From assembly GCF_001427225.1 (NCBI RefSeq), contig NZ_LMFH01000007.1, positions 285,827 through 349,826 on the forward strand: 64,000 bases of DNA, in the 5' to 3' direction. The DNA is from Lysobacter sp. Root494. GTDB lineage: Bacteria; Pseudomonadota; Gammaproteobacteria; Xanthomonadales; Xanthomonadaceae. A program made the translations under genes and the position numbers. The notes under the pieces are model-generated. The model worked only from the letters and a program-made list of their open reading frames with translations, had not been told where the DNA came from and made no database searches. Shown piece after piece: positions 17,311-26,906 of this stretch. Positions within the stretch are counted from its first letter, which is position 1. Each line of letters starts with the position of its first letter.

Positions 17311-19404
17311 ATGCTCCCCCGCATCCTGTTCACTATGCTTGCAGCGCTCGTTGCCGGAGCCCTGCCCTCGTCCTCCGGCACGTCGTCGCTGCGATGGAAC
17401 AGCCAGGCACCGCTGCATGCCGTGGCCGCCGCGATCGTCACGGCCGATCCGCAACTGTTGCGTGTCGAAGCCGCGATCGAAGCCGCCGAACGCGGCGAGT
17501 TCGACGCCGCGCAATACGGTGACCTTGCCCGCCATCCGCTGTACGCGTGGATCGAATACGCCAACCTGCGCCGCAATATCGACTCGGTCACCGGCACCCA
17601 GGCGCAGTCGTTCCTGACGCGCTATGCGGGCCAGGCCGCGGCCGAAACGTTCCGCGAAATCTGGGTCGCGGAAAGTTCGCGCCGCAAGGACTGGTCCGCG
17701 CTGCTCGCTGCGTGGAAGCCGTCGATCGCGAAGAACACGGAACTGCGTTGCGCCGAGTTGCAGGCACGCCAAGCGCTCAACCGCGATGACGCGCAGTGGA
17801 TTGGTGACGTGCAGTCGCTGTGGCGCGGCGCCGCCAAACCGTTGCCGTCCAACTGCGATCCGGTGTTCGAAGCGCTCGCTGCCAAGGGGGGGCTGGCCCC
17901 GGAACTGCGCTGGGAACGCATCGACAAGGCCGCAGCCGAATGGCAGACCGGCGTCATGCGCAGCGCGGCAGGCGGACTCTCCACGCAGGACGCCGCGCTC
18001 GCCAACGACTACGCGGCCTTCATCGATGCGATCCACACGCGCGCACTCGAGTGGCCGAAGACCGACCGTAGCCGTCGCATGGCATCGTACGGACTCGCGC
18101 GCCTCGCCAAGTCCGTGCCGATGGCCGGAGAAGCGCAGTTGCCGCAGTACGCGCAGGCCTTTGGTTTCACCGACGAGGACCGCGGCCGCGTGCTGTACCA
18201 GGCGGCGCTGTGGACGGTGGCTTCGTACGAGCCCGAGTCGGCGCAGCGCCTCGCCAATGTGCCCGAGTCCGCCTACGACGAACGCCTGCACGAATGGCGC
18301 GCGCGCGAAGCGATGTCGCGCTCGGACTGGCCGGCCGCACTCGCGGCGATCCGCAAGATGGGCGACAAGCAACGCAGCGACTCGCGTTGGCAGTATTTCG
18401 AGGCACGGCTTGCCGAACTCGCTGGCGACAGGACGACCGCGCAGCGCCTGTATCGCGAAGCGGCGAACAAGGCCGAATTCCACGGCTTCCTCGCCGCCGA
18501 TCGCATCAATGCGTCCTACACCCTGTGCCCCTGGATGCCGAACGACGCTGATGCGCAGCGCGATGCCGTGGCGCGCGATCCGGCGCTGGTGCGCGCGGTC
18601 GGCCTGTACCGCATCGATCGCCGCGGCTGGGCCACGCGCGAATGGGATGACGCGCTCGCCCGTTTCGACGACACCCAGCGCCGGCTCGCGGTGGAAGTCG
18701 CGCAATCGCACGGCTGGTTCGACCGCGCGGTGTTCGCGCTTGGCAAGACGCCGGCGGGCGAGCCTCGGCCGGATGAGCTTCGCCTCTACACGCTGCGCTT
18801 TCCGCTGCACCACGACGCCACGATCCGCCGCGAAGCCGTGAACAACCGCCTCGATCCGGCGTGGGTCGCCGGCGAGATCCGCGCCGAAAGCGTGTTCGAT
18901 CCACGCGCGCGCTCCGGTGCGAATGCAATGGGCCTCATGCAGGTGCTGCCGGGCACCGGCGCCGCGGTTGCGCGCACGCTCGGGTTGCAATGGGGTGGCG
19001 CGGATTCGCTCTACGACCCGGACACCAACATCGTCCTCGGCACTGCTTACCTGCGGCAACTACTCGACAAGTACGGCGGCCAGCCGTACCAGGCGATTGC
19101 CGGTTACAACGCCGGTCCCGCGCCGCTCGCGCGCTGGCAGTCGCAACGTCCCGGCATGGATCCGGACTTCTGGATCGAAACCATCAGCTACAAGGAGACG
19201 CGTGACTACGTGGCGCGCGTGCTCGCCTTCAGCGTGCTCTACGACTGGCGTCTCAACGGCAACACGCTGAGTCTTACCGAACGCATGCGTGGGCGACTCA
19301 ATGGGCCACGCAAGAAGTTCGTCTGTCCGCTCGCGGTTGCGCCGGCGCCTTCTATTCCTGCGACGCCGCCCTCCGCGCCGGTGAAACCGGAGAAGCGCCG
19401 CTGA
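17311..19404 (+). CDS. slt: Soluble lytic murein transglycosylase
   Basis: This 697-residue periplasmic enzyme cleaves peptidoglycan to 1,6-anhydromuropeptides. Residues 1-23 form a signal peptide, followed by the superhelical U/L domain (about 50-480) and a C-terminal SLT domain. The catalytic Glu526 sits in GEIRAESVFDP, followed by SGANAMGLMQVLPGT, AGYNAGPAP and a Y-K-E-T-R-D-Y-V motif, all standard for Slt70 relatives. The start at 17311 gives the signal peptide; ATG 17335 is a second possibility. A PH-domain gene follows 24 bases later. Confidence 0.93.
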   Translation: MLPRILFTMLAALVAGALPSSSGTSSLRWNSQAPLHAVAAAIVTADPQLLRVEAAIEAAERGEFDAAQYGDLARHPLYAWIEYANLRRNIDSVTGTQAQSFLTRYAGQAAAETFREIWVAESSRRKDWSALLAAWKPSIAKNTELRCAELQARQALNRDDAQWIGDVQSLWRGAAKPLPSNCDPVFEALAAKGGLAPELRWERIDKAAAEWQTGVMRSAAGGLSTQDAALANDYAAFIDAIHTRALEWPKTDRSRRMASYGLARLAKSVPMAGEAQLPQYAQAFGFTDEDRGRVLYQAALWTVASYEPESAQRLANVPESAYDERLHEWRAREAMSRSDWPAALAAIRKMGDKQRSDSRWQYFEARLAELAGDRTTAQRLYREAANKAEFHGFLAADRINASYTLCPWMPNDADAQRDAVARDPALVRAVGLYRIDRRGWATREWDDALARFDDTQRRLAVEVAQSHGWFDRAVFALGKTPAGEPRPDELRLYTLRFPLHHDATIRREAVNNRLDPAWVAGEIRAESVFDPRARSGANAMGLMQVLPGTGAAVARTLGLQWGGADSLYDPDTNIVLGTAYLRQLLDKYGGQPYQAIAGYNAGPAPLARWQSQRPGMDPDFWIETISYKETRDYVARVLAFSVLYDWRLNGNTLSLTERMRGRLNGPRKKFVCPLAVAPAPSIPATPPSAPVKPEKRR

Positions 19405-19428
19405 GCGCTTCGCTGCAAAGGTGATCCC

Positions 19429-19806
19429 ATGGGATTGATCGATACGTTGCTGGGCCACGCCAGCGAAAAGAACCTCGACAAGCTGGCCGAGGAATTCACT
19501 CCGCTGCTCGCTCCCGGCGAACAGCTGCAACGCGCGTTTGGCCTGATCCGCGACCTGATGGTGTTCACCGATCGCCGCCTCATCTTCGTCAACAAACAGG
19601 GCGTCACCGGCAGCAAGGTCGAGTACCTGAGCGTGCCCTACCGCAGCATCGTGATGTTCTCGATCGAAACCGCGGGACACTTCGACATGGAAGCCGAACT
19701 GCGTATCTGGTTGTCGGGGCAGCCTGCGCCGATCACGCGGAGCCTCGGGCGGAACGCGGGTGCGCAGGAGATCGTTGCGCTGCTTGCGCAGCATGCGCCG
19801 CGCTGA
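19429..19806 (+). CDS. Bacterial PH-domain protein
   Basis: This 125-residue protein matches the bacterial pleckstrin-homology family (bPH_1 type): an N-terminal helix, then LLAPGEQLQRAFGLIRDLMVFTDRRLIFVNKQG and the VPYRSIVMFSIE strand, typical of these small soluble proteins. No catalytic residues or signal peptide are seen. It lies 24 bases after slt on the same strand and may be co-transcribed. Function in the family is not established. Confidence 0.8.
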   Translation: MGLIDTLLGHASEKNLDKLAEEFTPLLAPGEQLQRAFGLIRDLMVFTDRRLIFVNKQGVTGSKVEYLSVPYRSIVMFSIETAGHFDMEAELRIWLSGQPAPITRSLGRNAGAQEIVALLAQHAPR

Positions 19807-19834
19807 TCGCTTCTCTCTCCCGCATGCGTGTTTC

Positions 19835-20103
19835 CTTCTCCACATGGCGGGAAGAAGTTGAAACGGGCCATAGCCCGTTGAGGAATGGACGGATGAGGAG
19901 CGCTTTACTGTTGCTCCTGTGGCAAGCGCCGCCTCCCCTCACCCTGCGCCGCTCCGCGGCGCGGTCCCTCTCCCCGCAAGCGGGGCGAGGGAGATGCAAG
20001 ACCAATGCGAAGCAGGCGAATGTGTCCCCTTCTCCCCGCATGGTGGGAGAAGGTCGAAACGGATGAGGAACGGGCGGATGAGTGGCGCTTTTTGTTGTTG
20101 CTC
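19835..20103. repeat. REP-like palindrome cluster with an 80-bp imperfect direct repeat
   Basis: The 369 bases between the PH-domain gene and cca hold no gene. An imperfect direct repeat of about 80 bases occurs at 19835-19915 and 20029-20103. Palindromes include a perfect 7-bp stem at 19946-19962, a 13-bp stem with one mismatch at 19965-19992 and a perfect 9-bp stem at 20028-20053 (CCTTCTCCC / GGGAGAAGG). Such CTCTCCCC-rich palindromes are typical dispersed intergenic elements of xanthomonads. Confidence 0.7.
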
Positions 20104-20175
20104 TCTCCCAGCAGGCGGGGCGCGGGAAATGCGGAGCAAACGCTCAGGTCCAGCTGGGTCCCTTAAACTCGCCGC

Positions 20176-21402
20176 ATGAAGACCTATCTCGTCGGCGGCG
20201 CCGTTCGTGATCGCCTGCTGGGCCTCGGCCACGGCGATCGCGACTTCGTGGTCGTCGGCGAAACGCAGGCAACGATGGAAGCCGCGGGCTTCAAGGCGGT
20301 GGGCCGCGACTTTCCCGTGTTCCTGCATCCGGAAACCGGCGAGGAACACGCACTCGCGCGCACCGAGCGCAAATCCGGGCGCGGTTACCGCGGTTTCGTC
20401 GTCGATGCCGACCCGGCGGTGACGCTCGAAGAAGACCTCCAGCGGCGCGACTTCACCATCAATGCGATCGCCGAAGACGAGGAAGGCCACCTCATCGACC
20501 CGTATGGCGGCGTTCGCGATATCGAAGCACGCGTGCTGCGCCACGTCAGCCCCGCTTTCGGCGAAGACCCGCTCCGCGTGCTGCGCGCAGCGCGTTTCAT
20601 GGCGCGCTTCGCTGGCCTCGGTTTCACCATCGCGCCGGAAACCATGGCGCTGATGCGCGAGATGGTCGCCAGTGGCGAACTCGCCGAACTCACCGCCGAA
20701 CGCGTTTGGCAGGAGCTGCGCCGCGCGATCACCAGCGAAAAACCGTCCGCCTTCCTGCGCACGCTGCACGACTGCGGCGCGCTCGCGGTCGTGCTGCCGG
20801 AGGTCGAAGCATTGTATGGCGTGCCACAGCGCGCGGAATATCACCCGGAAGTCGATACCGGCGTGCATGTCGAACTCGTCTGCGACATGGCGGCGCAACT
20901 CGCCCCAGGCGATGAGCTCGTTGGCTTCTGCGCGCTCACCCACGATCTGGGCAAGGCGCTGACGCCCGAGCACGTGCTGCCCAGGCACATCGGCCACGAA
21001 AGCGCGGGACTCGCGCCATTGCGCGCTCTGTGCGAACGCATGAAGGTGCCGCTCGAACACCGCCAGCTCGCCGAATGCGTCTGCCGCGATCACCTCAACG
21101 TGCACCGGCTTCCCGAACTGCGCGCGTCGACGGTGTTCGAATTGATTTCGCGCTGCGATGGCTTCCGCCGCCCGGAACGGATTCCGCGCATCGCATTGGC
21201 GTGCGAAGCCGACAAGCGCGGCCGTGCCGGCCTGTCCGATGTCGATTACCCGTCGGGCCGGCTGCTGCGCGACGCGCATGCCGCGGCGATGGCCATTCGT
21301 GCCAGCGACGTGCCGGGCGAACTGCAGGGCCCGGAACTTGGCGAAGCTATGCGCAAGGCGCGCATCGCCGCGATTGCGGCGGCTACCGGCAAGAAACCCT
21401 GA
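20176..21402 (+). CDS. cca: tRNA CCA-adding enzyme (multifunctional CCA protein)
   Basis: This 408-residue class II nucleotidyltransferase adds the 3'-CCA to tRNAs. The N-terminus [13 protein letters not shown] binds nucleotide. GDRDFVVVG holds the catalytic Asp pair, [10 protein letters not shown] follows, and [16 protein letters not shown] is the neck motif. A C-terminal HD domain is present ([14 protein letters not shown] and LTHDLGKA), as in the E. coli-type enzyme with phosphohydrolase activity. A good terminator follows directly. Confidence 0.95.
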   Translation: MKTYLVGGAVRDRLLGLGHGDRDFVVVGETQATMEAAGFKAVGRDFPVFLHPETGEEHALARTERKSGRGYRGFVVDADPAVTLEEDLQRRDFTINAIAEDEEGHLIDPYGGVRDIEARVLRHVSPAFGEDPLRVLRAARFMARFAGLGFTIAPETMALMREMVASGELAELTAERVWQELRRAITSEKPSAFLRTLHDCGALAVVLPEVEALYGVPQRAEYHPEVDTGVHVELVCDMAAQLAPGDELVGFCALTHDLGKALTPEHVLPRHIGHESAGLAPLRALCERMKVPLEHRQLAECVCRDHLNVHRLPELRASTVFELISRCDGFRRPERIPRIALACEADKRGRAGLSDVDYPSGRLLRDAHAAAMAIRASDVPGELQGPELGEAMRKARIAAIAAATGKKP

Positions 21403-21409
21403 GGGATTC

Positions 21410-21441
21410 GCGAGCTGTAGAGCGAAGCTCGCTGTTTTTTT
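21410..21441 (+). terminator. Rho-independent terminator after cca
   Basis: A 7-bp stem (21410-21416 with 21426-21432) closes a 9-base loop and is followed by TG and seven T residues. It lies eight bases after the cca stop codon. Confidence 0.85.
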
Positions 21442-21517
21442 ACTTCCGTAGGGTGCCGGGCTTGGCCGGTGCTTCCGCCTCACCCTGAAACCAACCAGAT
21501 CGCACGACCGGGCCCCT

Positions 21518-21546
21518 GAAACACACCGGGCGGCCGAAGCCGCCCG
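21518..21546 (-). terminator. Terminator of the second TonB receptor gene
   Basis: A perfect 8-bp GC stem (21527-21534 with 21539-21546) closes a TTCG tetraloop when read on the minus strand and is followed by GTGTGTTTC. It lies about 40 bases past the receptor stop. Confidence 0.7.
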
Positions 21547-21588
21547 ATGTCCGTTGCGATGACGCTTCGCTCAGCAGTGCCTGCGCAC

Positions 21589-24240
21589 TCAGAACTTGTA
21601 ACCCACCCGCGCGTAGTAGAAGCCACCGTTGAAGCCATATGGCGTATGCGACGGATACTGCGCACCGGCGATGCCGGCATACGGACTCTCGTTCGGAACC
21701 TTGTCGAACAGGTTCTGCGCGCCGACATCGACGTACAGGCCCGACGCGAACTTCCAGCCGATCTCCGCATCCACGGTCACCGCGCTGTCTTCGTAGATCG
21801 GCAGGCTGCCGTCGTCGAGGTGGTCCTCGAAGAACGAGCCGTAGTAGTTCACCCGCGCATTGGCATGGAACACCTCGCGCTGGTGGTTGACGCTGAAGTA
21901 GCCCTTGGTGCGCGGCAGCGATTCTTCCAGCTTCTTGATGCGCACCGGGGTAATGATGCCTGGTGTGAAGTCGTCGACCTCGGTCCGGTTCCAGTTGGCC
22001 GCCACCGAATAGGTGGTCTTGCCGCCGAAATGATCGCTGTCGTAGCTGGTGACCAGGTCCAGGCCGGACGTGGTGGTGTCGAAGTCGTTGACGAAGAACT
22101 GCACCTCGCTGATCGACGCCGCTTCAGGATGCCCGGCGGCGACCAGCGCCGCGCGATCCGCATCGCTCACCGTGAAGAAGGCGCTGAGTGCGATGCGGTC
22201 TTCCGTCTTGATCTGGTACGCGTCGGCCGTGACCAGCCAGCCGCCGCTGTTCCACACCAGGCCGAGCGACGCGTTCTTCGATTCTTCCGGCGTCAGCGGT
22301 TCGGCGCCGTAGAACTGGGCGATCGCGTTGTTCGGCGACAGCACCGCCGTGTCACGCAACGCGCCGTTGATGAAGGACGTGGTCACCTGCTCGGCGTTGG
22401 CCTGGCCGGGCGTCGGGGCGCGGAAACCGGTGCTCAGAGCGCCGCGCAGGGCGAAGGCGTCGGTGAAGTCGTAGCGCCCGGTCAGCTTCCAGTTGGTGGT
22501 GCCGCCGAAATCCTCGAAGTCCTCGTGCCGGACCGCCGCCGCCAGCGTGAACTGGTCGGTGAACGGTGCCTCGACGTCGATATACGCAGCCCAGTTGTCG
22601 CGGCTGTGGCTACCGGCCGTGCGCGGATTGAAGCCGTTGAAGCCGTTCGAGCCGAGGGAGAAACCCTGCGACACCAACGGCCCGATCGCATACGAAGCGT
22701 AATCGCCCGCGCGAATCTCGAACTCTTCGCGGCGCCATTCCACGCCCATCGCCACGCCCAGCGGTCCGCTGGTGAAGCCGGTATCGAAATCCCTGGCGAT
22801 GTCGAAGTTGAAGTTGGTCTCGGTCTGCGTGTTGCCGCCGGGAGCGAACTCGTTGTCGCCCGGCTGGTCCGGCCCCAACGACGCGTTGATCGTGTTGAGC
22901 ATGTAGAAGTTGATTTTGTTCTCGCCGCGGCTGCCGCTGATATCCCAGTGCCAGCCGTCGCCCCACACACCCTTTACGCCCAGCACCAGCGAGCTGTCTT
23001 CCATCCGCCCGCCGAACTGTGGGGTGAAGCCGCCTGGGAACTGCGACAGGAAGGTGAAGCATTCCGCCGGCAATGCGGCGACTGCGGCGCCCACGACGCT
23101 GTACGGAATCAGGTTGCCGCTGCCGTCGCGCAAAGCGATGGTCGGGCAGGTCACCGCGTTGGCGGTGTTGAGGTCGCCGATCAGCAGCGTGTTGCCGCCG
23201 TCGTTCGAAAACACGCCGGCACGCGCGGTGGGATCCCGGTAGTAGAAGCCGCCTTCGACGTCGCGCTTGGCGTAGTTGCCGAAACCGTAGAAGTCGAAGC
23301 TCTCACCGGAGATGCCGAAATTGGCGACGAACTTCATGTCCTCGTGGACCTGCGGCGAACCCCAGACCTGTGCCGGGTTGCGCACGCCCGGATAGCCGGC
23401 CGCCGCGTCGGCAGCCGCGTCGTCGCGCTGGATGCTGCGCGAGGTCGGATCGGCGGAACGCCATTCGGCGGTGAGCGTGGCGAAACCGTTGGAGGTCAGC
23501 GGCATGCCGAGCTGGGCACCGTATTGCTGGGTGGCACCATCGCCTTCGTAGTACTCGCCGGCGAACGCTTCGACGGAGCCGCCATGGTCGAGCCGCTTCA
23601 GGCCGAAGTTGATCACGCCGGCGATGGCATCGGAACCGTACTGCGCGGCGGCGCCATCACGCAGGACTTCCACCTGCTCGATCGCCATGGATGGGAACAC
23701 CGAAATATCCGGGCCCTGCGCGCCATCGGACACGCCGTGGCCGAGGAAGGTGATGACGGCAGCGCGGTGGCGGCGCTTGCCGTTCACCAGGATCAGGGTG
23801 TTGTCCGGCGGCAGGCCGCGCAGGTTCGCCGGTCGTACCAGCGAAGCGGCGTCGTCGATCGGGATGGTGCTGACGTTGAACGCCGGAACCAGGGTGCGCA
23901 TCTTGTCCATCAGGTCGACGGACGGCTGGTTGTGGAATTCCTCGCCGCCGAGGATGTCGATCGGCACCGCCGATTCGGCCGCCGTGCGCGGCTTGGTGCG
24001 GCTGCCGAGGACCGATACGGTCTCCAGCGTGGTGGTCTTCTCGCCCGTGGCCTGTGCCGCGGGCGCCGCGGCAGGCTCCTGGGCCTGGGCGGTCGTGGTG
24101 GTGTCCTGGGTGGGTGCGGCGTCCTGCGCATAGGCGCTGGCGGAACCGACCAGTGCGATTACGGCGCCGCCCCACAGGGCCCGGCGAATGGCGATCGACA
24201 TCGAATTTCTGCTGGCAACGTGACGCGAACCCGTTTTCAT
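21589..24240 (-). CDS. TonB-dependent outer-membrane receptor
   Basis: This 883-residue receptor has a signal peptide ending SASAYA near residue 39 and a Gln/Ala/Thr-rich spacer. The plug domain shows TLETVSVLGSRTKPR, LRGLPPDNTLILVNGKRRHR and IEQVEVLRDGAAAQYGSDAI. The barrel ends in the canonical aromatic ARVGYKF. The start at 24240 has GGGAGAG eight bases upstream; an ATG 13 codons later would also leave a signal peptide. The substrate is unknown and no enzyme gene is next to it. It has its own promoter region and terminator. Confidence 0.92.
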   Translation of the reverse strand: MKTGSRHVASRNSMSIAIRRALWGGAVIALVGSASAYAQDAAPTQDTTTTAQAQEPAAAPAAQATGEKTTTLETVSVLGSRTKPRTAAESAVPIDILGGEEFHNQPSVDLMDKMRTLVPAFNVSTIPIDDAASLVRPANLRGLPPDNTLILVNGKRRHRAAVITFLGHGVSDGAQGPDISVFPSMAIEQVEVLRDGAAAQYGSDAIAGVINFGLKRLDHGGSVEAFAGEYYEGDGATQQYGAQLGMPLTSNGFATLTAEWRSADPTSRSIQRDDAAADAAAGYPGVRNPAQVWGSPQVHEDMKFVANFGISGESFDFYGFGNYAKRDVEGGFYYRDPTARAGVFSNDGGNTLLIGDLNTANAVTCPTIALRDGSGNLIPYSVVGAAVAALPAECFTFLSQFPGGFTPQFGGRMEDSSLVLGVKGVWGDGWHWDISGSRGENKINFYMLNTINASLGPDQPGDNEFAPGGNTQTETNFNFDIARDFDTGFTSGPLGVAMGVEWRREEFEIRAGDYASYAIGPLVSQGFSLGSNGFNGFNPRTAGSHSRDNWAAYIDVEAPFTDQFTLAAAVRHEDFEDFGGTTNWKLTGRYDFTDAFALRGALSTGFRAPTPGQANAEQVTTSFINGALRDTAVLSPNNAIAQFYGAEPLTPEESKNASLGLVWNSGGWLVTADAYQIKTEDRIALSAFFTVSDADRAALVAAGHPEAASISEVQFFVNDFDTTTSGLDLVTSYDSDHFGGKTTYSVAANWNRTEVDDFTPGIITPVRIKKLEESLPRTKGYFSVNHQREVFHANARVNYYGSFFEDHLDDGSLPIYEDSAVTVDAEIGWKFASGLYVDVGAQNLFDKVPNESPYAGIAGAQYPSHTPYGFNGGFYYARVGYKF

Positions 24241-24343
24241 CTGTCAGCTCTCCCTAGGCGGTGTGCGTGGCTTTTGTCGTAAACACCCACGAACCGGGCG
24301 TTTCAGGAGCTACCGAGTGGCCACGCTGCAATCGGTTGAACGC

Positions 24344-24374
24344 ATTCTTAACTGATTGCGAATCAACTTTGCAA
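24344..24374 (-). promoter_or_regulatory. Possible promoter with internal operator for the TonB receptor gene
   Basis: On the minus strand TTGCAA (24374-24369) and TAAGAA (24350-24345) are 18 bases apart. A perfect inverted repeat TGATT-GCG-AATCA (24353-24365) fills the spacer, where a repressor could block polymerase. The site is about 105 bases upstream of the start codon. No regulator can be named. Confidence 0.35.
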
Positions 24375-24491
24375 AAAGTGCCGGGATAATTTGCGCGATC
24401 GGTCGTTTGTCGCACAGAAGCGTGCGACGAAGCAGTGCCGTGACCGACAGAACAGAGCCGGGAGTAGCGCTAACAGGCGCCTGCCGGGACT

Positions 24492-24899
24492 TTAGCGACG
24501 CCCTGCCGCCAGTCGCGAATCGATGCGCAGCAGCCAACCCGCGATACCGGTTGCTGCGAGCGCCTGGCCCAGCCCGACGCCCAACAGGTTGGCCAGCATG
24601 TCCATCGGATCGGCCTGCCGCGAGGTGGTCAGCGCCGATTGCGCGCCCTCGATGAGCACCCCGAGCAGCACCAGCCCGACGGCCGCCATTCCACGCCCGC
24701 GGCGGTCGGCGAACAGCATTACCGCGTAACCCGACAACGTGGCGTAGCCCGCCATGTGCTGCAGCTTGTCGGCGCCGGGAAACAGCATCCTCGGCAACTC
24801 ATCCGAGGGCACGAGCGAGCCGGTGACGACCGCGGCGATCATCAGCACCCACAACCCCACCCACAGCCGCGGCCAATGGAACGCGCGCAGCGCACTCAC
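24492..24899 (-). CDS. VanZ-family membrane protein
   Basis: This 135-residue protein has four predicted membrane helices and the VanZ-like core DKLQHMAGYATLSGYAVML followed by IEGAQSALTTSRQADPMDMLANLLG. Its GTG start at 24899 overlaps the TGA of the MidA gene as GTGA, so the two are coupled. VanZ-like proteins are linked to low-level teicoplanin resistance in enterococci, but proteobacterial members have no assigned function. Confidence 0.8.
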   Translation of the reverse strand: MSALRAFHWPRLWVGLWVLMIAAVVTGSLVPSDELPRMLFPGADKLQHMAGYATLSGYAVMLFADRRGRGMAAVGLVLLGVLIEGAQSALTTSRQADPMDMLANLLGVGLGQALAATGIAGWLLRIDSRLAAGRR

Positions 24900-26089
24900 A
24901 GGCGGAAGCTCAGGTCGCCCGCCATGAAGGCGATGCCGAACTCCACGTCCTTCTCGAAGCCCATCACCTGGAAGCGTTCGCCCATTTCGCTGGGCAGGGT
25001 GAGCTTCTTCACTTCGTTGCGGCGATGCTGCTGCTCGGCGGGATCCTTCATGCGCTCGATGCGTTCGAGGACGCCCGCCATGCCGTTGCCGAGCAGGAAA
25101 CTCGCCTGCGAGCAGTAGCCGGCGAAGTCGAACCCGGCAGCCACGCCGGCTTCGGCCAGCGCGGTGAAGTCGACCGATGCGGTGAGGTCCTGCAATCCCG
25201 GCCACAGCAGCGGGTCGGCATGCGTGCGATGGCGGTAATACGCGCGCAAGGTGCCGTCGCTGCGTTCGGGTTCGTAGAACTCGCCGCGCGGATGGCCGTA
25301 GTCGACGAACAGCATCGCACCGCGCTGCATGCCGCCGGACACCGCCTGGATCCAGTACGGCAGCTGCGGCAGCACTTCGGATCGGTACCCGTCCGCGAAG
25401 GCGCGTTCGAGGCGGTGCTCGACATGGCGCACCGCGTTGCCCAGGAAGGCATCGGCGGGCCGCAGCGTGCGCGCGAAACCATCGCCCTCGACCACGACGT
25501 ATTCCTCGTACACCTCGCCATCGCGGATCGCGAAGCGTGGCGTCGGCAATGCATCGATCACTTCGTTCGCGAACAGCACGCCGCTCCATTCGCCCGGCAA
25601 TGGGCCGTCGGGCCATTCGACCAGTTCGAACAGCATCGGCGACAGGTTCTGTTGCAGGCGCTCGCGCTGGCGCTCGCGCAGGTCGGCGCTGGGTTCGAGG
25701 ACCAGGTAACGATCGGGCAGCGCGTCGAGTTCGAGCAGGCGCTTGAGCGCGACTTCGGCGAACGCGCCGCTACCGCCACCCAGCTCGAAGAACACCGCAC
25801 TCGGTCCGATCTGCTGCAGCACCGGCGCGACGCTCTCGGCGATGCACGCCGCGAAGATCGGACCGAGCTCGGGCGCGGTGACGAAATCGCCTTCGTGGCC
25901 GAACTTGCGCGCACCGGCGCTGTAATAACCCAGCCCGGGCGCATACAGCGCGAGTTCCATGAAGCGCGAAAACGGAATCGCGCCTTCGTTGGTCGCGATC
26001 TCGTTGCGGATCAGGCCGGCGAGGCGTTCGCTGTGGGCGAGCGCGTCGGCATCGGGGAGGGGAAGTGAAGTCGTGCGGCTCGAAGTCAT
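24896..26089 (-). CDS. MidA/NDUFAF7-family SAM-dependent methyltransferase
   Basis: This 397-residue protein has the family pattern IPFSRFMELALYAPGLGYYS near residue 40, GDFVTAPELGPIFAACIA, the SAM loop FFELGGGSGAFA and FANEVIDALP. The mitochondrial homologue NDUFAF7 methylates an arginine of complex I subunit NDUFS2 and is needed for complex I assembly; a similar role in bacteria is inference. It is divergent from pteridine reductase and coupled to the vanZ-like gene downstream. Confidence 0.9.
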   Translation of the reverse strand: MTSSRTTSLPLPDADALAHSERLAGLIRNEIATNEGAIPFSRFMELALYAPGLGYYSAGARKFGHEGDFVTAPELGPIFAACIAESVAPVLQQIGPSAVFFELGGGSGAFAEVALKRLLELDALPDRYLVLEPSADLRERQRERLQQNLSPMLFELVEWPDGPLPGEWSGVLFANEVIDALPTPRFAIRDGEVYEEYVVVEGDGFARTLRPADAFLGNAVRHVEHRLERAFADGYRSEVLPQLPYWIQAVSGGMQRGAMLFVDYGHPRGEFYEPERSDGTLRAYYRHRTHADPLLWPGLQDLTASVDFTALAEAGVAAGFDFAGYCSQASFLLGNGMAGVLERIERMKDPAEQQHRRNEVKKLTLPSEMGERFQVMGFEKDVEFGIAFMAGDLSFRL

Positions 26090-26138
26090 GCCGCATTATC
26101 CCTGTGCGGCAGGCACAATGCCGCGAAGAAGGAGCCGC

Positions 26139-26879
26139 ATGGACAACGCCCGCCCCGTCGCCCTGGTCACCGGCAGTGCCCGCCGCATCGGCGCGGCGAT
26201 CGCGCGCACGCTGCATGCGGCCGGTTACGACCTCGCGCTGCACTGCCGCCAGTCACGCGCGGAAGCCGATGCACTCGCGGCCGAATTGGAATCCGCGTGC
26301 GCGGGCAGCACCTTCGTGCAGCAGGCCGACCTTGCCGACTTCGACCGGCTGCCGGAACTCGTCGCGCGCACGATTGGTCGCTTCGGCCGCCTGGACGCGC
26401 TGGTCAACAACGCATCCGGTTTCGCACCGACGCCGATCGGCACGGCGACGCCGGCGCAGTGGGATGCGCTGTTCGCGAGCAATGCGCGTGCGCCGTTTTT
26501 CCTCGCGCAGGCCGCGGCGCCGCACCTGGCGGCTGCGCGCGGCTCCATCGTCAACCTCACCGATATCTACGGCGAGCGACCGCTGCGCGCTCACACGATC
26601 TACTGCATGGCCAAGGCCGCGCTGATCATGATGACGAAGTCGCTGGCGCTCGAACTCGGCCCCGACGTGCGCGTCAACGCGGTGTCGCCCGGCGCCATCC
26701 TGTGGCCCGATGGCGATGCAGACGAATCCCGGCAGAAGGCGCTGCTCGCGCGCACGCCGCTGGGACGCATGGGCACGCCTGAAGATGTCGCCGAAGCGGT
26801 GCGCTGGCTGCTGCAGGATGCGCGCTACTGCACCGGGCAGGTGCTGCACCTGGATGGCGGGCGGTTGCTCGACGCGTGA
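26139..26879 (+). CDS. Pteridine reductase (SDR family)
   Basis: This 246-residue short-chain dehydrogenase probably reduces dihydro- or biopterins with NADPH. The nucleotide motif is TGSARRIGAA near residue 10, with NNASGF near 85 and the catalytic Tyr-x3-Lys in YCMAKAA near 150. The TGSxRRIG pattern is that of pteridine reductases rather than general SDRs. The start at 26139 has AAGAAGGAG just upstream. Its convergent neighbours folK and folB support a folate/pterin role. Confidence 0.87.
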   Translation: MDNARPVALVTGSARRIGAAIARTLHAAGYDLALHCRQSRAEADALAAELESACAGSTFVQQADLADFDRLPELVARTIGRFGRLDALVNNASGFAPTPIGTATPAQWDALFASNARAPFFLAQAAAPHLAAARGSIVNLTDIYGERPLRAHTIYCMAKAALIMMTKSLALELGPDVRVNAVSPGAILWPDGDADESRQKALLARTPLGRMGTPEDVAEAVRWLLQDARYCTGQVLHLDGGRLLDA

Positions 26880-26906
26880 ACGAAGCGCGCGCGAGGTCCG
26901 CTGGCT

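Noticed and set aside
21547..24282. 911-codon plus-strand open frame
   Set aside because: It lies exactly antisense to the TonB receptor gene; its protein is rich in Arg, Val and His and lacks domains, as expected for the shadow of a GC-rich gene.
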